This document shows, piece after piece, positions 1-12,315 of a DNA stretch of 64,000 bases (position 1 is the stretch's first letter; every line of letters starts with the position of its first letter). This DNA comes from Nageia nagi. Its lineage: Eukaryota > Pinophyta. Below the pieces are notes generated by a model, which worked only from the letters and a program-made list of their open reading frames with translations, searched no databases and was not told where the DNA came from. Position numbers and translations under genes: made by a program. The stretch lies in assembly GCA_050084985.1 (NCBI GenBank), contig JBITNC010000002.1, forward strand, positions 3,410,001 through 3,474,000. Reading direction: 5' to 3'.

Positions 1-1492
1 AAAATAAGTTGAAACTATGGTGAATATTTCTATCCATAGGCATAGTTTGAAAATCAAACCAACATCCATCAAAACTATCAACCTCCTTTTGCAAGGCAAC
101 ATACTTTGGGAATATAAATGTACATTAGATAATGTTACAAGTGCAATACTAGGTGTTACAAAAAATATTATCATGAATGACCCCTTTGTAGCTTGTTACT
201 TCATCAAATATACTTAATCTTTCATTTCCTAAATTTAGTTTCTCCCAACATCTCCATCAATACTATGCCTTAATGATGAATCAATCAAGAGAAGCATACA
301 AAAATTAGAGTTGATTCTATACCTTTTTATAATGATTACATGGTTTTCCAAGCTTCTAAAAATCTCTTTCCCTAAGTTGTACATATCTCCCTTGCCAACA
401 TTTTGAATTAAACCAACCTCATGCATAAAAATTTCCAATTCTTCTTCTATATAATTCATCCGTTTGACTATCCAACAATAATGGTTCACATCAAATACCC
501 CATAAGAAATTATCTCAACTAAAGTTACTCTATATGTATCATCTATTGGAATCCTTTTCTATTGCACTAAGGCTCCCAAGGGAAAAATTTAGAAATCATC
601 CTCCACAATATAATTTCCCATATCAATCACCACTTGATTCAACAATGCTCCTAGATTCCATGATATTTTGTGCTCTTGTTTTCTATGAATCTATTCAAGT
701 TGCTAATTCCTCGCAAAAAACCATTTCTTCATATATCAAACAATTTTAAATTTTTATTCACAAGGACATTATTCATTTTACAAAGTAATTTTAACATGAC
801 AATTTCAAGTATATATACCAATCTACACTTACTCTTTTTATCCATCATACAATCATCAAACAAGAAAAAGGATAAAATTTTCTCACCTATTTTCTTGAGG
901 GATGGATTAGTGCCCTTTGTGCTCCTCATGAAGTTAAATGATTGCCATGGATAATTATTTATTGTAGTCTTCATCAAATAGTCCTCATTTGGATAGTTTA
1001 AAGCTACCCCTTAAAAACAAATTAGTCCCAATGGTTCCTAATGTTACGTCCAAAAAATAACCTTCATTTAGAGAATTGATAACTACTCTTTCAATATAAA
1101 AATTAGTCTCAATGTATTCCAATATTGCCTCTATAAGACTATTTATTATTATCCAAAAAACTTCAAGAAAATTTGCTTAATATGCACCAATAAGACTCAG
1201 AAGAGAAGGAAAATATATATCAATAGCATGAATTATTAACACATAATATGTGAACAAAATTAGGAGCCTTATAAATTCATTCTCTTTGTATCCAATGAAT
1301 AACGTAGCTCTTTTCAACCAATAATTGATAATGTTTTTCATACATTTCAATCACTATGTTATTGTCCATAATAATAGTAATCAGGTACTCATACACTCAA
1401 TCTCCCTATTTTCCCCTTAACAATCAATATTTCTAAACCCATATTGTTGTTCAAATAGTCATCTCAAAATTTCTTCAATTACACTATCGAGT
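1..1492. other. AT-rich DNA with unrecognised coding-like fragment
   Basis: No gene is recognised here. The minus strand at 489-235 holds an open stretch of 84 residues containing VGKGDMYNLGKEIF and RYRINSNFCM. It loosely resembles a second open stretch at 3256-2921 (EGKGISLDEEIF, RYDTNFKFYM). A roughly 70-base motif at 15-85 (beginning actatggtgaatattt) recurs at 3453-3520. Both points suggest fragments of one diverged repetitive sequence, interrupted by the 1-kb element at 1493-2494. The family is unknown. Confidence 0.3.
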
Positions 1493-2494
1493 GGGTGCAA
1501 GAATCTACTTAATGCCAAAAAGTGGAAGTGTTTTCCTTTATTTTCAAGTTTGGGTATGATTGATATCAAAATTTGAAGAACTTAGACATGGAATCATGAA
1601 AAAGGTCATTGCGATGAAAATATAGTTCTCCAAATCTAGTTTTCAAATATATAATTTATTTCAATACCCAAAACATAGAATTTAAAATTTAATAGGATGA
1701 ACAAAAATCACTTTTTTAAAAAAATCATTTTTGGACCATACCATGCATGTGTCCATCCAACATAATTTGACTAAAATCAAGGTATTTTTTAAAATACTTT
1801 TAGGAAAAGATACCGAACACATTGGAGCTTGTTATGGATATTTTTCCATTATTTTTCCATTAATATTTTTTTATTAATTTTATACCGAGCATGTTTGTGG
1901 TTTCGAAAAGTGCTCGTGTGTCCAACATAATTTGATATATTAAAGTTAATATTTTTTCATTTTTTTTATTCTTATAGAGAATTTTGTGATGCTTGTCCCT
2001 ATACAATTTTTTTTTTTCATAATTCCCCCCAAACAAAACTTATTAAGAAAATATGAGATCCTAATATTTCAAGTATATGGACCACTTTTACTAAAAAAAT
2101 TGAAAAATACAAAATCTTATCCAATTGTAAAAAAGTTATATATTTGAAATCTGCATTCTTTAATCTATAATGGATTTTAATTTCATGAAAAAATTCTACC
2201 AAAAACTCCATCAAACATATGCTTGAAGTTGAGATTTTTCATTAACATTGCCATGAACATATACTTGCAGGTCCAACACTAAGTGTTGGCTCACTAATCA
2301 TTTTCAGAGCCTAAATCCAAGGTGAAATTGGAGATTCAAATGTTAGGATCTTAATAAATAATGTATGTATTTTAGTTTTAAATATCAGGATCTCAAACCT
2401 AAATTAGGATCCTAATTTTTTTAACATTAAATTTTTACTTCACTGATTTTTCCCCACTTCCCCTTTAAGTGGACTCAACTTCTTGATTTCATCC
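1493..2494 (+). mobile_element. 1-kb non-coding terminal-inverted-repeat element, copy 1
   Basis: This is one of three related segments of about 1.0-1.1 kb in the window (also 26669-27764 and 48415-49414). They share sequence end to end. The left end reads GGGTGCAAGAA, then a tract ending AAAAAGTGGAAGTG. The right end reads CACTTCCCCTTTAAGTGGAC, then a TTTCATCC terminus. The right end, reverse-complemented, imperfectly matches the left over about 40 bases. No coding capacity is seen. Possible 5-bp flanking duplication CTATC (about 1486-1490 and 2494-2498), which would shift the exact ends by a few bases. Superfamily not recognised. Confidence 0.65.
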
Positions 2495-3589
2495 TATCAA
2501 AGTTTCCAAATCTATAATATAGACCAATCAAGTAATTCAAAGTCTTTTTGTGCAATTTTACAATTTGTGATAACCCTAGAACTTTTTGCAAATCTAAAAT
2601 TCTCATCCATGTAACTTAATTCATTAAAAGTCAAATAATTAGGCATGAGATTGTTACCTTGGTGTTCCTCATAAGGTCATACTACTGTAATTCTTTAATT
2701 TATAACTTATTTATGCTTTATAAATTACTTCTTTTCCTTTCCCAATGAATGGTTTCCTTGGTATCCCTTCTTCCAAATATGATCCTACTGCTATCCTTCC
2801 ACAATAGTACCTTGTTTATTTAAGCTCATGAGTGAGATCTTCAGTCTTTGCCCTTATTTGTCTAAATTTTTTATCTATAAACATCCTATCATGACTAATC
2901 ATGTGTGCAAGAATACTATTTTAAAATTCCTCTATGGTGCCCTTAATATTTTGCAAATCATCAATAAAACCCTTGGCATTATCTAATTTAGATAATGCTT
3001 GTACCTCATGTTTAGTAGTTACCAATAATTTTTCTTTCCTACTACCTTCATGAATGCTAGAACATTCCCAACCTAATGAACTGCTACTATAATTCATATA
3101 AAATTTAAAATTAGTATCATACCTTTCAACATTATCTTTATGGTTATCCCATGTTTCAAATATCTCTTCATCAAGACTTATCCCCTTTCCTTCTTGATCA
3201 TAATTAGTCTCATGTAACAACAATTTCAATTTATCTTCAAGGAAAGAGTCAATCATCTCAACATTATCTCCTTTTCATGACTCCTAAAATAAAATTTATA
3301 CAACTCCTTATTTAAGATGAAATTTATCCCAAACTGATCCTTCTTCATATTTAGATGCCAAAATACTTGTATCCCATGCATCTAATGGTTGATGTCTTTC
3401 TTTAGAAAGAGTGTGCTCAATTTGAAACTTAATTTTCAAATCAAAGAAGTTTAGACTATGGTGAACATTTATATCCTAGGCATACTTTGAAAATAAAACT
3501 AACATTCATCAAAACTCTTATTACTTAAATATGATTTGAAAAATCTCATTTTCTCACCTTCATCAGTCAAAACTAAACCTAACATCCAT
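2495..3589. other. Unassigned DNA with 111-residue open stretch on the minus strand
   Basis: The minus strand at 3256-2921 is open for 111 residues, rich in Asp/Glu/Lys, with no domain I can name. It weakly resembles the fragment at 489-235. No promoter, splice context or family motif supports a real gene. Most likely it is an old repeat or pseudogene remnant. Confidence 0.3.
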
Positions 3590-6500
3590 CAAAAATATCA
3601 AAATTAATGAGAATATAACACCATCTATACTGAGAAGTAGCAAATAGGTGATATGTTAATATTTAGTCAACAATCTTAAAACTAGTAATAAGATGTATTA
3701 ATTATCATTTGACTTACAAGATTTCATGCCAATGTGTAGTATTTTTGAAGATTTATATATTTCATTAGTTATTTTGGAATAATACAATCAGTAATTCTCT
3801 TTTGACCAAACTAATTATAAGTTCTAATTGAATTTTATTTAATTAATCATATTAAAATATATAATTATACTTTTTGATATTAAAATTTAATCACATTAGT
3901 CAAATATTATCTCTTTTTGATTTCAAACTTATAATTTTGAAATTTGAATATATATGTTTTTCATTTTTATATTTACTAAAGATTTACTAAAATGTGATCT
4001 TTATTGAAAGAGAGCACTTTTAAGCATTAATAACTCTATCAAAATAAAATATACAATATAAATTAATTTCTATGTTGTTTGATATATATATATAATAAAT
4101 TTGATAGAGTAAGAAAACAAAAATAAAGATAACACTAACTATATTGAGGAGCAACAAGAGACATCACAATATGTTTTAGTGCTATCGCCAAAAAAAGAAG
4201 TGATATGTTCAAAGTTAGTTGACAATCTTAAAAATAAAAATAAGATGTATTAATTATAATTCATATGTAAATTTGGAGTAATACAATGTACTCCCTAAAG
4301 GCCTCCCATAGACCGCTCTTGGTCTCGAGAGGGTTAATAAAATTTCTTTCTTTCTTTTGATCAAAATAATTAATAAGTTTTAATTTAATTTTATTTAATT
4401 AATCATATTAAAAATTATAATTACATTTTTTGATATAAGTAAAAGTTTAAATTTTTTAAATTTTAAATTTTAAATTTTGGAGTTTAAAAAATATATTTTT
4501 CATTTTTATAATTAAATAGTTCAATCTAAAGTGGGGCGTTTATTGGAAGAAAGCACTATGAAGCATTAATACCTAGATTTGATCAAAGATGTATTAAAAT
4601 AATTTATTAGGTTTTTTTTATATATTGCATTTCTTTTGAATAAAAATATATTAATTTATATGAAATAATAAACAAATGATAAAAATAATATCATTCATAA
4701 TAATAAATATGAATTTTTTGCTGGTGTGGATAAGGTTTTTACTGAAGAGATCTCCTAAGATAGTGAATCTAATTCTAGTGTATAAATTTGCATAAATGAA
4801 CTACTAATAAAAAAATAGTTATAAATACTAACAATAATCTAAAGTGTGGCCTTTATTGAAAGAAAACACTTTGAAGCATTAATAACTCTATCGAAATAAA
4901 AAAATAAAAAAATCTTTTTTATTTTGTTTGTTATATTTTTTCTTTTATAAAGTTAAAAAGTAATTAAATCTCTTAATTTTTATTTTCTCAATATGATAAG
5001 AATAAGTAAACAAACTAACATTTAATACCACCTATATTGAGGAGTAGATAAATTTTAATTTTATTTTATATGAAACTTACAATTACTCTTTTTGATTTCA
5101 AACTTGTAATTTTGGATTTTGAAAATATATGTTTTTCATTTTTATAATTAAGTGGTTCAATTTAAAGTGGGACATTTATTGGAAGAGAACACTATGAAGC
5201 ATTAATACCTTGATTTGATTAAAGATGCATTGAAGCAATTTATTAGATTTTTTCTATAATTTTTTTTAAATAAAAATATATTAATTTATATGAAATAATA
5301 AATAAGAAATATATAATAAAAATAACATCATTCAGAATAAGAAGTATAAAAGTTTTTGCTGGTATGGATGAGAGGATGATATGGAATCTAATTCCAATGT
5401 ATAAATCTATATAAATGAACTACCAATAAAAAAAAGATATAAATATATATTTTTGTTCTAATGAATGACACTTCATAATTAAAAAATTTCCACATTAAAT
5501 CATTAAAGTTTTTGAAAGAATGAAATTTTATTAATGTCATTGGAAGAAAGGAGCTATCTATGGGATGACTATAGGGAGTACATTGTATGACTCTTGATGA
5601 TTAGAATATGGGACACTATGTGAAACAAGGTCACAACATGACCAACTTAACCAATTCTTATATATTAAAAATTTAATTTATGATCTTAAAAGGTGTAAAT
5701 TTAGAATATTAACAATTCATTATGGTTGATGTAAATTAAACAATATTTTCCAAATAAAATTACAAGAAGTCCAGACTCCTATACAGATTGAAACTTCCAA
5801 CATCAAGGTAAGAAACCAATAAACCTAAAATTAATTATCACAAATGAAAAAATAACAACACCTATGTTATGAATCAAGAGAAATCATGATATGTTTTGGT
5901 GTTATCACAAAAAAAGAGGTGATGTGTTTAGAGTTAGTCAACAATCTTAAAAATAACAATATAAGATGTATAAAATTATCATTTGACTTACAAGATTTCA
6001 TGTGATTATGTAGCATTTTTCCATAATTATATATTTCATTAGTTACTTTGAAATAATACAATCAGTAATTCTCTTTTGATCAAACTACTTAATAAGTTCT
6101 AATTGACTTTAATTTAATTAATCATATTAAAATTTACAATTATACTTTTTGATATTAGTTAAATATTAACTCTTTTTGATTTAAAACTTAAAAATTTGAA
6201 GTTTTGAATATATATATTTTTCATTTTTATATTTAAATACTTTTATTTAAAGTGTGACCTTTATTTGAAAAGAGCACTTTGAAGCATCAATACCTCTATT
6301 GAAATAAAAAAATACAATATAAAATTATTTTTATGTTGTTTTATATACTTTTTCTTTTAGAAAATAGATGACAAGATAACACTACTTATATTGAGGAGCA
6401 ACAAGAGACACCACAATAAATTTTAGTGCTATCACAAAAAAAGAGGTGATATATTCAAAGTTGATCAATAATATTAAAAACAACAATAAGATGTATTAAT

Positions 6501-8810
6501 TATAATTTAACTTACAAGATTTCACATGAGTATCATTCTTCAAGATTTATATATTTCATCTGTAACTTTCTAATAATACAATGAGTAATTCTCTTTTGAA
6601 AAAATAATTAATAAATTTTAATTTAATTTTATTTAATTAATTATATTAAAAATTACAATTACACTTTTTGATATTAGTAAAATTTTAAGTTTTTTTATTT
6701 TATTTTAAATTTATAATTTTGGATTTTGGAGTTTGAAAAAATATGATTTTTCTTTTCTTTTTCTTTTTATAATTAAATGGTTCAATGTAAAGTGGGGCAT
6801 TTATTGGAAGACAACACTATGAGGCATTAATACCTAGATTTGATCAAAGATTTATTGAAATAAATTATTAGGTTTTTTCTATAAATTATAATTTTTAAAT
6901 AAATAATATATTAATTTATATGAAATAATAAATAATAAATAAATAATAAAAATAACTCATTCATAATAAAAAGTATGAAGCTTTTTACTTGCATAAATAA
7001 ACTACCAATTAAAAAAAGTAAAAGATATAAATGTATATTTTTGTTGAAATGAATGACACTTAAAGAAATTTTCACATTAACTCACTAAATTTTTTGAAGA
7101 CCATGAATGATCATTATATATATATAAAGTAAGAAGTGGTTTTAAAAAAATTCTAAATCTATCTATATCTTGATTGTTGGTTGAGTTGATCATGTGTTGA
7201 ATTTAATATAATTTACCTTTTACCTTAAAACTTCCCAATAATAAGCATAACAAAAATTGTATAATATATATCTTTTACTATTAAATATTCTGTCTTTTAA
7301 ATTTATTATATTTACTTTCCATAGTTTGTTTCATTTCAAAAAAGAAGATATATTAATTTTAATTTTAAGAAAATAACTTTAAAAATATGCGTATTTATTA
7401 TTCTTCAATAATATTAAAGAATAATAAATATGCATATTTTAAAGTTTATAAAAATATATAAAATTATTTTTATGCTTTTTGATATATTTTTTCTTTTATA
7501 AAGTAGAAAATAACTATAGCTCTTAATATTTATTTGCTTAATACGACAAAAGTAAAAAAATAAATGAGAAGATAAAACCACCTATGTTGAGGAGTATCAC
7601 TATATGTTGTTTTGTTATCACAAAAAAAGAGAGGTGATATGTTAAGTGTTAGTCAACACTCTTTAAAAAAACAATCAAATGTATTAATTATCATTTGATT
7701 TAGAATATTTCATGCAATTATGAAGCATTTTTCAAGATTTATATATTTCATCCATTACTTTGGAATTGAATAATACTACGAGTAATTCTCTTTTGATTAA
7801 ACTAATTAATAATTTCTAATTGAATTTTATTTAATTAATCATATTAAAATTTACAATTGATTTCAAACTATATATATGTGTGTGTCAAATATTAACTGTT
7901 TTCTTTTATAAAGTGAAAAAATAATTAAAGTTCTTAATATTTATTTGTAGAGTAAGAAAACAAATGAAAAGATAACACTATCTATATTGAGGAGCAACAA
8001 GAGACCTAATAATTGGTTTCAGTGCTATCACCAAAAAAGAGTTGATATGTTCAAAGTTAGTCAACAATCTTAAAAACAACAATAAGATGTATTAATTATA
8101 ATTTGACTTACAAGATTTGTCATGATTGTGTAGGAGTCTTCAAGATATATATATATATTTCATCTGTAACTTTGGAATAATACAATGAGTGAATCTCTTT
8201 TGACCAAAATATTTAGTAAGTTTTAATTTAATTAATCATATTAAAAATTACAATTGTAAAATTTAACTATTTTTTATTTTAAATTTATAATTTTGAAAAA
8301 CTATATTTTCCATTTTTATAATTAAATGGTTCAATCTAAAGTGGGGCATTTATTGGAAGAAAGCATTACAAGTATTAATACTTGGATTTGATCAAATATG
8401 TATTGAAATAATTTATTAATTTTTTTTCTATAATTTAAGTTTTTAAATAAAAAATATGTTAAATTATATGAAATAATAAATAATAAATAAATGATAAAAA
8501 TAATATCATTCACAATAAAAAGTATGAAGGTTTTTGCTAACATGGATGAAGTAGGATGTGATTTTGATTGATTTTAACTAAAAAGAACCCCTCAATACCT
8601 AATCTAGTTCCAATGTATAAATTTGAATAAATAAATTACCAATAAAAAAATATAAATATATATTTTTGTTGAAATGAAAGATAGTTCATAATTAAGAAAT
8701 TCCCACGTTAGCTCACTAAACTATTTGAAGACCATAATAATAAATTCTTATGCATTACACATTTGGTCTCTAAGTAAATCTAGAATATGAACTTGATGCA
8801 AATTAAACAA
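3590..8810. repeat. Left block of diverged AT-rich tandem repeats
   Basis: Several degenerate copies of one long unit are visible. Anchors recur in the same order. One begins attgaggagcaacaagagac (about 4142, 6392, 7982, variant near 7580). One reads aagtggggc or a variant before ttattggaag (about 4530, 5168, 6790, 8340). One reads ccaaataaaattacaagaag (about 5750, variant at 8818). Local insertions and deletions blur the period. The same sequence runs in opposite orientation at 38290-44160, so the block is the outer part of the pectate-lyase inverted duplication. No genes. Confidence 0.7.
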
Positions 8811-8903
8811 TGTTTTCCAAATAAACTTACAAAAAGTCCAAAGACCTATGCATAATGAAACTTCGAAATGTTAAGATGAGAAAACAGTAAAACTAAAATT
8901 AAT

Positions 8904-9139
8904 ACTCGGCGCGCAAAGATTTTCTGAGTAGACAAATTAATACCTAGCACTGGAAATTGGGTAAAAGCTTTGCCGAGTAGACAAATTGTGTCGTGTATAT
9001 CCATTCCACAAGGCCTGTCTTAACCCTATAAAAAGGCCTCCGATGACTGTCCAAAGCACTCACCCACCCTAAGCATATGTTAGTGTTCTTCTTGGAAGCA
9101 TAGATATTAGGGGGAAACCTCTATTTTGCATGTATTTTG
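8904..9139 (+). promoter_or_regulatory. Promoter and 5' UTR of pectate lyase copy 1
   Basis: A TATA box (TATAAAAAG) lies at 9027-9035, about 105 bases before the ATG at 9140. Upstream, ttgccgagtagacaaatt at about 8973-8990 is conserved in copy 2. A degenerate second copy (tctgagtagacaaatt) is present only here, at about 8922-8937, as part of an extra stretch of roughly 40 bp. An ATG at 9130, out of frame with the CDS, precedes the start. Copy 2 has AAG at that place, so this upstream ATG is private to the pseudogene. Confidence 0.6.
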
Positions 9140-10667
9140 ATGGGTATGGAAGGTTTGATGGGGTTGATGTTGCTGATAGGGTTGTTCTGGCTTGGGATAT
9201 GTTCCGTTTCTCTGAGTCAAGCTGAAACTCTTGAGAAGAAGTATGAGTTTAAACAGCTATAACTTTTAATGCTAATTTACTTTGTTTGTGAATATGCATG
9301 TATGTGCTGAAGTGTATGGTTGTTGCATAATTGCAGGAGCATGAAGAGCAGGATTGGAGAGTTGGGCTATTTGTCATGTGGAACAGGCAATTCCATTGAT
9401 GATTGCTGGAGGTGCGATCCCAACTGGGAACGGAACAGAAAGACGCTTGCTGAGTGCGCCATTGGATTCGGAAGAAACGCCATGGGAGGAAAGGAGGGAA
9501 GATTCTATGTTGTGACGGATCCGGGCGATGACGACCCGTGAACCCCCGGCCAGGCACTCTCCGGCACGCCGTGATCCAAACAGAGCCTCTGTGGATCGTG
9601 TTCAAGCGAGACATGGCGATCCAGCTGAAGGAGGAGTTGATTATGAACAGCTTCAAGACCATCGACGGTCGCGGCGCCAACGTGCACATAGCCAATGGGC
9701 CATGCATTACAATACAGAACGTCAGCAACATCATAATCCATGGAATCCATATTCACGACTGCAAGCCCGGAGGGGACGCCATGGTGCGGAGTTCGCCCAC
9801 GCATTTCGGGTGGAGAACGATTTCGGATGGGGATGGGATCTCCATGTTCGGTGCTACTAACATCTGGGTGGATCATTGCTCTCTCTCCAAATGTGCGGAC
9901 GGCCTAATTGACGCCATCAGGGGATCCACCGCCATAACAATCTCTAACAATTACTTTACTCACCACGACAAGGTTCCATCTCCTAAACTCTGAGTCTTCA
10001 AGAAAAGGTTCCATCATGGGCTATATGCTTACTATGATGTTGATATCGTTGCAGGTCATGCTGCTGGGTCACAGTGACGCCTACACCAAAGACAAAATGA
10101 TGCAGGTTACTATAGCATTCAATCACTTTGGGGAAGGGCTTGTGAAGCGAATGCCAAGGTAAAAACAAGTCCCTCAAATGTTATTAGGGCTTTATGTCAA
10201 AGGAAAGCTTCTTTGACGTCTGAGGTTTAAACATGCAGATGCCGGCATGGCCACTTCCATGTGGTGAACAACGACTACACGCACTGGATAATGTACGCCA
10301 TCGGGGGCAGCGCTGGCCCGACCATCATCAGCCAGGGAAACCGCTACCTCGCGCCCAACAATCGTTTCGCCAAAGAGGTAACACATCTCTCTTGAGTATT
10401 AGAATTTCACACTCGGGAAATAAAATCCGTATCTAATTCGTTTCTCCATTTGTGAAGGTTACCAAACGTGAGAGCGGCAACCCGGAGGAATGGAAGAAGT
10501 GGAACTGGGTATCCGAGGGAGATCTCATGTTAAACGGAGCCTACTTTTCTGCTTCTGGAGCAGAAGCTTCTGCGTCTACATATGCCAATACGTCATCGAG
10601 TATGGAGGCGAAATCGTCAACCCTTGTAGGAGCTCTCACCAGAAGCGCAGGGCCACTGTTTCTCTAG
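9140..10667 (+). pseudogene. Pectate lyase (PL1 family) copy 1, frameshifted
   Basis: Secreted polysaccharide lyase family 1 gene; such enzymes cleave de-esterified pectin (Ca-dependent beta-elimination) in the cell wall. Inferred exons: 9140-9240, 9337-9972, 10055-10158, 10239-10377 and 10458-10667. The four introns (80-96 bp) all have GT..AG ends. Exon 1 gives a signal peptide starting [14 protein letters not shown]. Exon 2 carries LSCGTGN, DDCWRCD, the WVDHCSLS active-site region and DGLIDAI. Compared with copy 2, one C is missing from a C-run at about 9535-9538, giving an immediate TGA at 9538-9540 and loss of the whole catalytic domain. A conserved Met is also Arg (DAIRGSTAI for DAIMGSTAI). 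Because the rest remains closely matched to copy 2, inactivation looks recent. A single-base assembly error remains possible. Confidence 0.88.
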
Positions 10668-10704
10668 GACAGGATCTCGCTGCCACTGACTTTCACCTAT
10701 TCAT

Positions 10705-10870
10705 GCATTCCAATATACACCTCTGCAATAACATTTCTTGTTGGCCTCTATATGTATATGTACGAGGGAGCATTTGTAATTTGTGACGCATTCCAATATA
10801 CACCTACGGAATAAAATCTTGCTGGCCTATACATTGTGAGTATATGTATGAGAAAGCATTTGTACTCCAA
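10705..10870 (+). repeat. Tandem duplication in the 3' UTR of copy 1
   Basis: Two units of about 83 bp both start gcattccaatatacacct (10705 and 10788). The second unit contains an AATAAA at 10810-10815, the likely poly(A) signal. Copy 2 carries the same doubled 3' UTR in reverse, so the tandem duplication predates the inverted duplication. Confidence 0.75.
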
Positions 10871-11143
10871 GAATGCATAGTTTTTTTCAACATATCTTCT
10901 TCTGATAGGATTGACACATAGACATGCAAGGTATCAAACTTCTCACAAACTATTTGGTCTCCAAAGCATCTTGAATGTTATTTTCTTTTGGTGTTCTAGA
11001 AGCTCACATGATGTTACTTATAGAATCATAACTTATATTTAAACTTTTTCATGAAAATTTTGAAGCTAATTTTAAACAAATCAATAAAATTAAATATATT
11101 AATTTTTATTAAAAACTATATATTTAATTAATGATAATTTACA

Positions 11144-12315
11144 AAATTATACAATTAAAAAGTATAATATCAAATTCTTCAATTGAAATCAACTTAATGT
11201 TTGAAGTTTTCTATATTATTATATATTTATGAATAAAGATTATTTATTTAATTAAACTTATAATCTGTTTTGAACTTTATAATTGATAAAAATGATAAAT
11301 TCAATAGTCTTCAAATTAAAATATCATTTAAGAAATTATTTATGAAAATAAGTGTTATTATAATCCATGATGGAGATATCTTGTTTGAGCTTAGAGACAG
11401 AGGTTTGTTAAAACTTGGTACACTAGATGTTATAGTGGAAGTGAGGAGATAAAATGGAACCCATAAAGAGGCATATGTAAAAAGTAACAATAAACTTGAT
11501 AAGGATCACTAACCATTTGAAGAGAGAAGTCTCATACATAGAAGTTATAATTCAAATGTAACATATAGTGATGATGGATTCATCATTATATATATATAGT
11601 GATGAATCCATCATCACTATAAGTAATTTTATTATAAAATATGCATATCTATTTTTTTATTGGTACTTTTAGATGAATAAATAGAATTGAGAGTTTAAAG
11701 TTCTAAAAGTATGACATTAGAAATAAATTTGGTATATAATGAAAACTTATGTATCACCTTTTCATTAATAAATAAGATATGTATTAAATTTTATTTAACT
11801 TACAAGCTTTCGTATGGTTATGCAATCTCTTTATAATTTATATATTTAAAGAGCTATTTTGTAATAATATATATAATAATTATTTTCATCTTACAAAAAA
11901 ATAATATACATATATATTTTATGCCTTCAAATATTAGAGGAATAAAAGAATACACAAGAAAATATCCACATATATGGTGAGAAATAGTAAGAGACATTGA
12001 TATAAATGATTTGATCCTATCACTAAAAAATAGGTGAAAAGTTCACACATAATCAATTGTATTTTAATTAAAATCATACAATGCATTGATTATCATTAAA
12101 TTAACAATATTTCATGTAGATGTGTAGCCTCCTCTAAGAGTTAAACATTTACTTTAAATTATTACAATAATTATTTGTAATATTATAAAAAAAGAAGATA
12201 AACTCTCTTTATATATATTTTAATATTATTGAAATTTTAATCCACTTTCATATTCAAATTTAGTTTTAAGGTTTGAATACATATGGTTTTTATTATCATA
12301 TTCAAACTTTTAAAG
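11144..12315. other. AT-rich spacer with a palindrome, no gene
   Basis: Low-complexity AT-rich DNA without recognisable coding. A near-perfect 58-bp palindrome lies at 11564-11621. About 54 bases at 11494-11547 (containing agaagtctcatacatagaa) recur at 23268-23322. A weak match to the tandem-repeat anchor (agtaagagacattgatataa) is seen near 11985. Confidence 0.45.
11564..11621. repeat. 58-bp near-perfect palindrome
   Basis: The left arm tatagtgatgatggattcat and its reverse complement meet over a TA-rich centre. I see one mismatch between the arms. It could form a hairpin and may be a miniature-element remnant. Function unknown. Confidence 0.75.

Larger units (their letters stand above)
8811..11143 (+). 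repeat. Left arm of inverted duplication (pectate lyase copy 1)
   Basis: This segment is present in reverse orientation at about 35985-38290. The match covers the promoter, all exons and introns, the 3' UTR and about 300 bp of downstream AT-rich DNA. It ends near 11143 on this side and 35985 on the other, where the sequences diverge. The two genes converge tail to tail across a 25-kb spacer of later insertions. Differences are scattered substitutions, a 1-base coding deletion at about 9535-9538, and an extra stretch of about 40 bp in this copy's promoter near 8904-8942. Confidence 0.9.

Noticed and set aside
9538-9993. A 151-residue open frame in copy 1 that could be called a separate lyase gene
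   Set aside because: It is the downstream continuation of exon 2 after the 1-base deletion, has no ATG start or promoter of its own, and ends inside intron 2.
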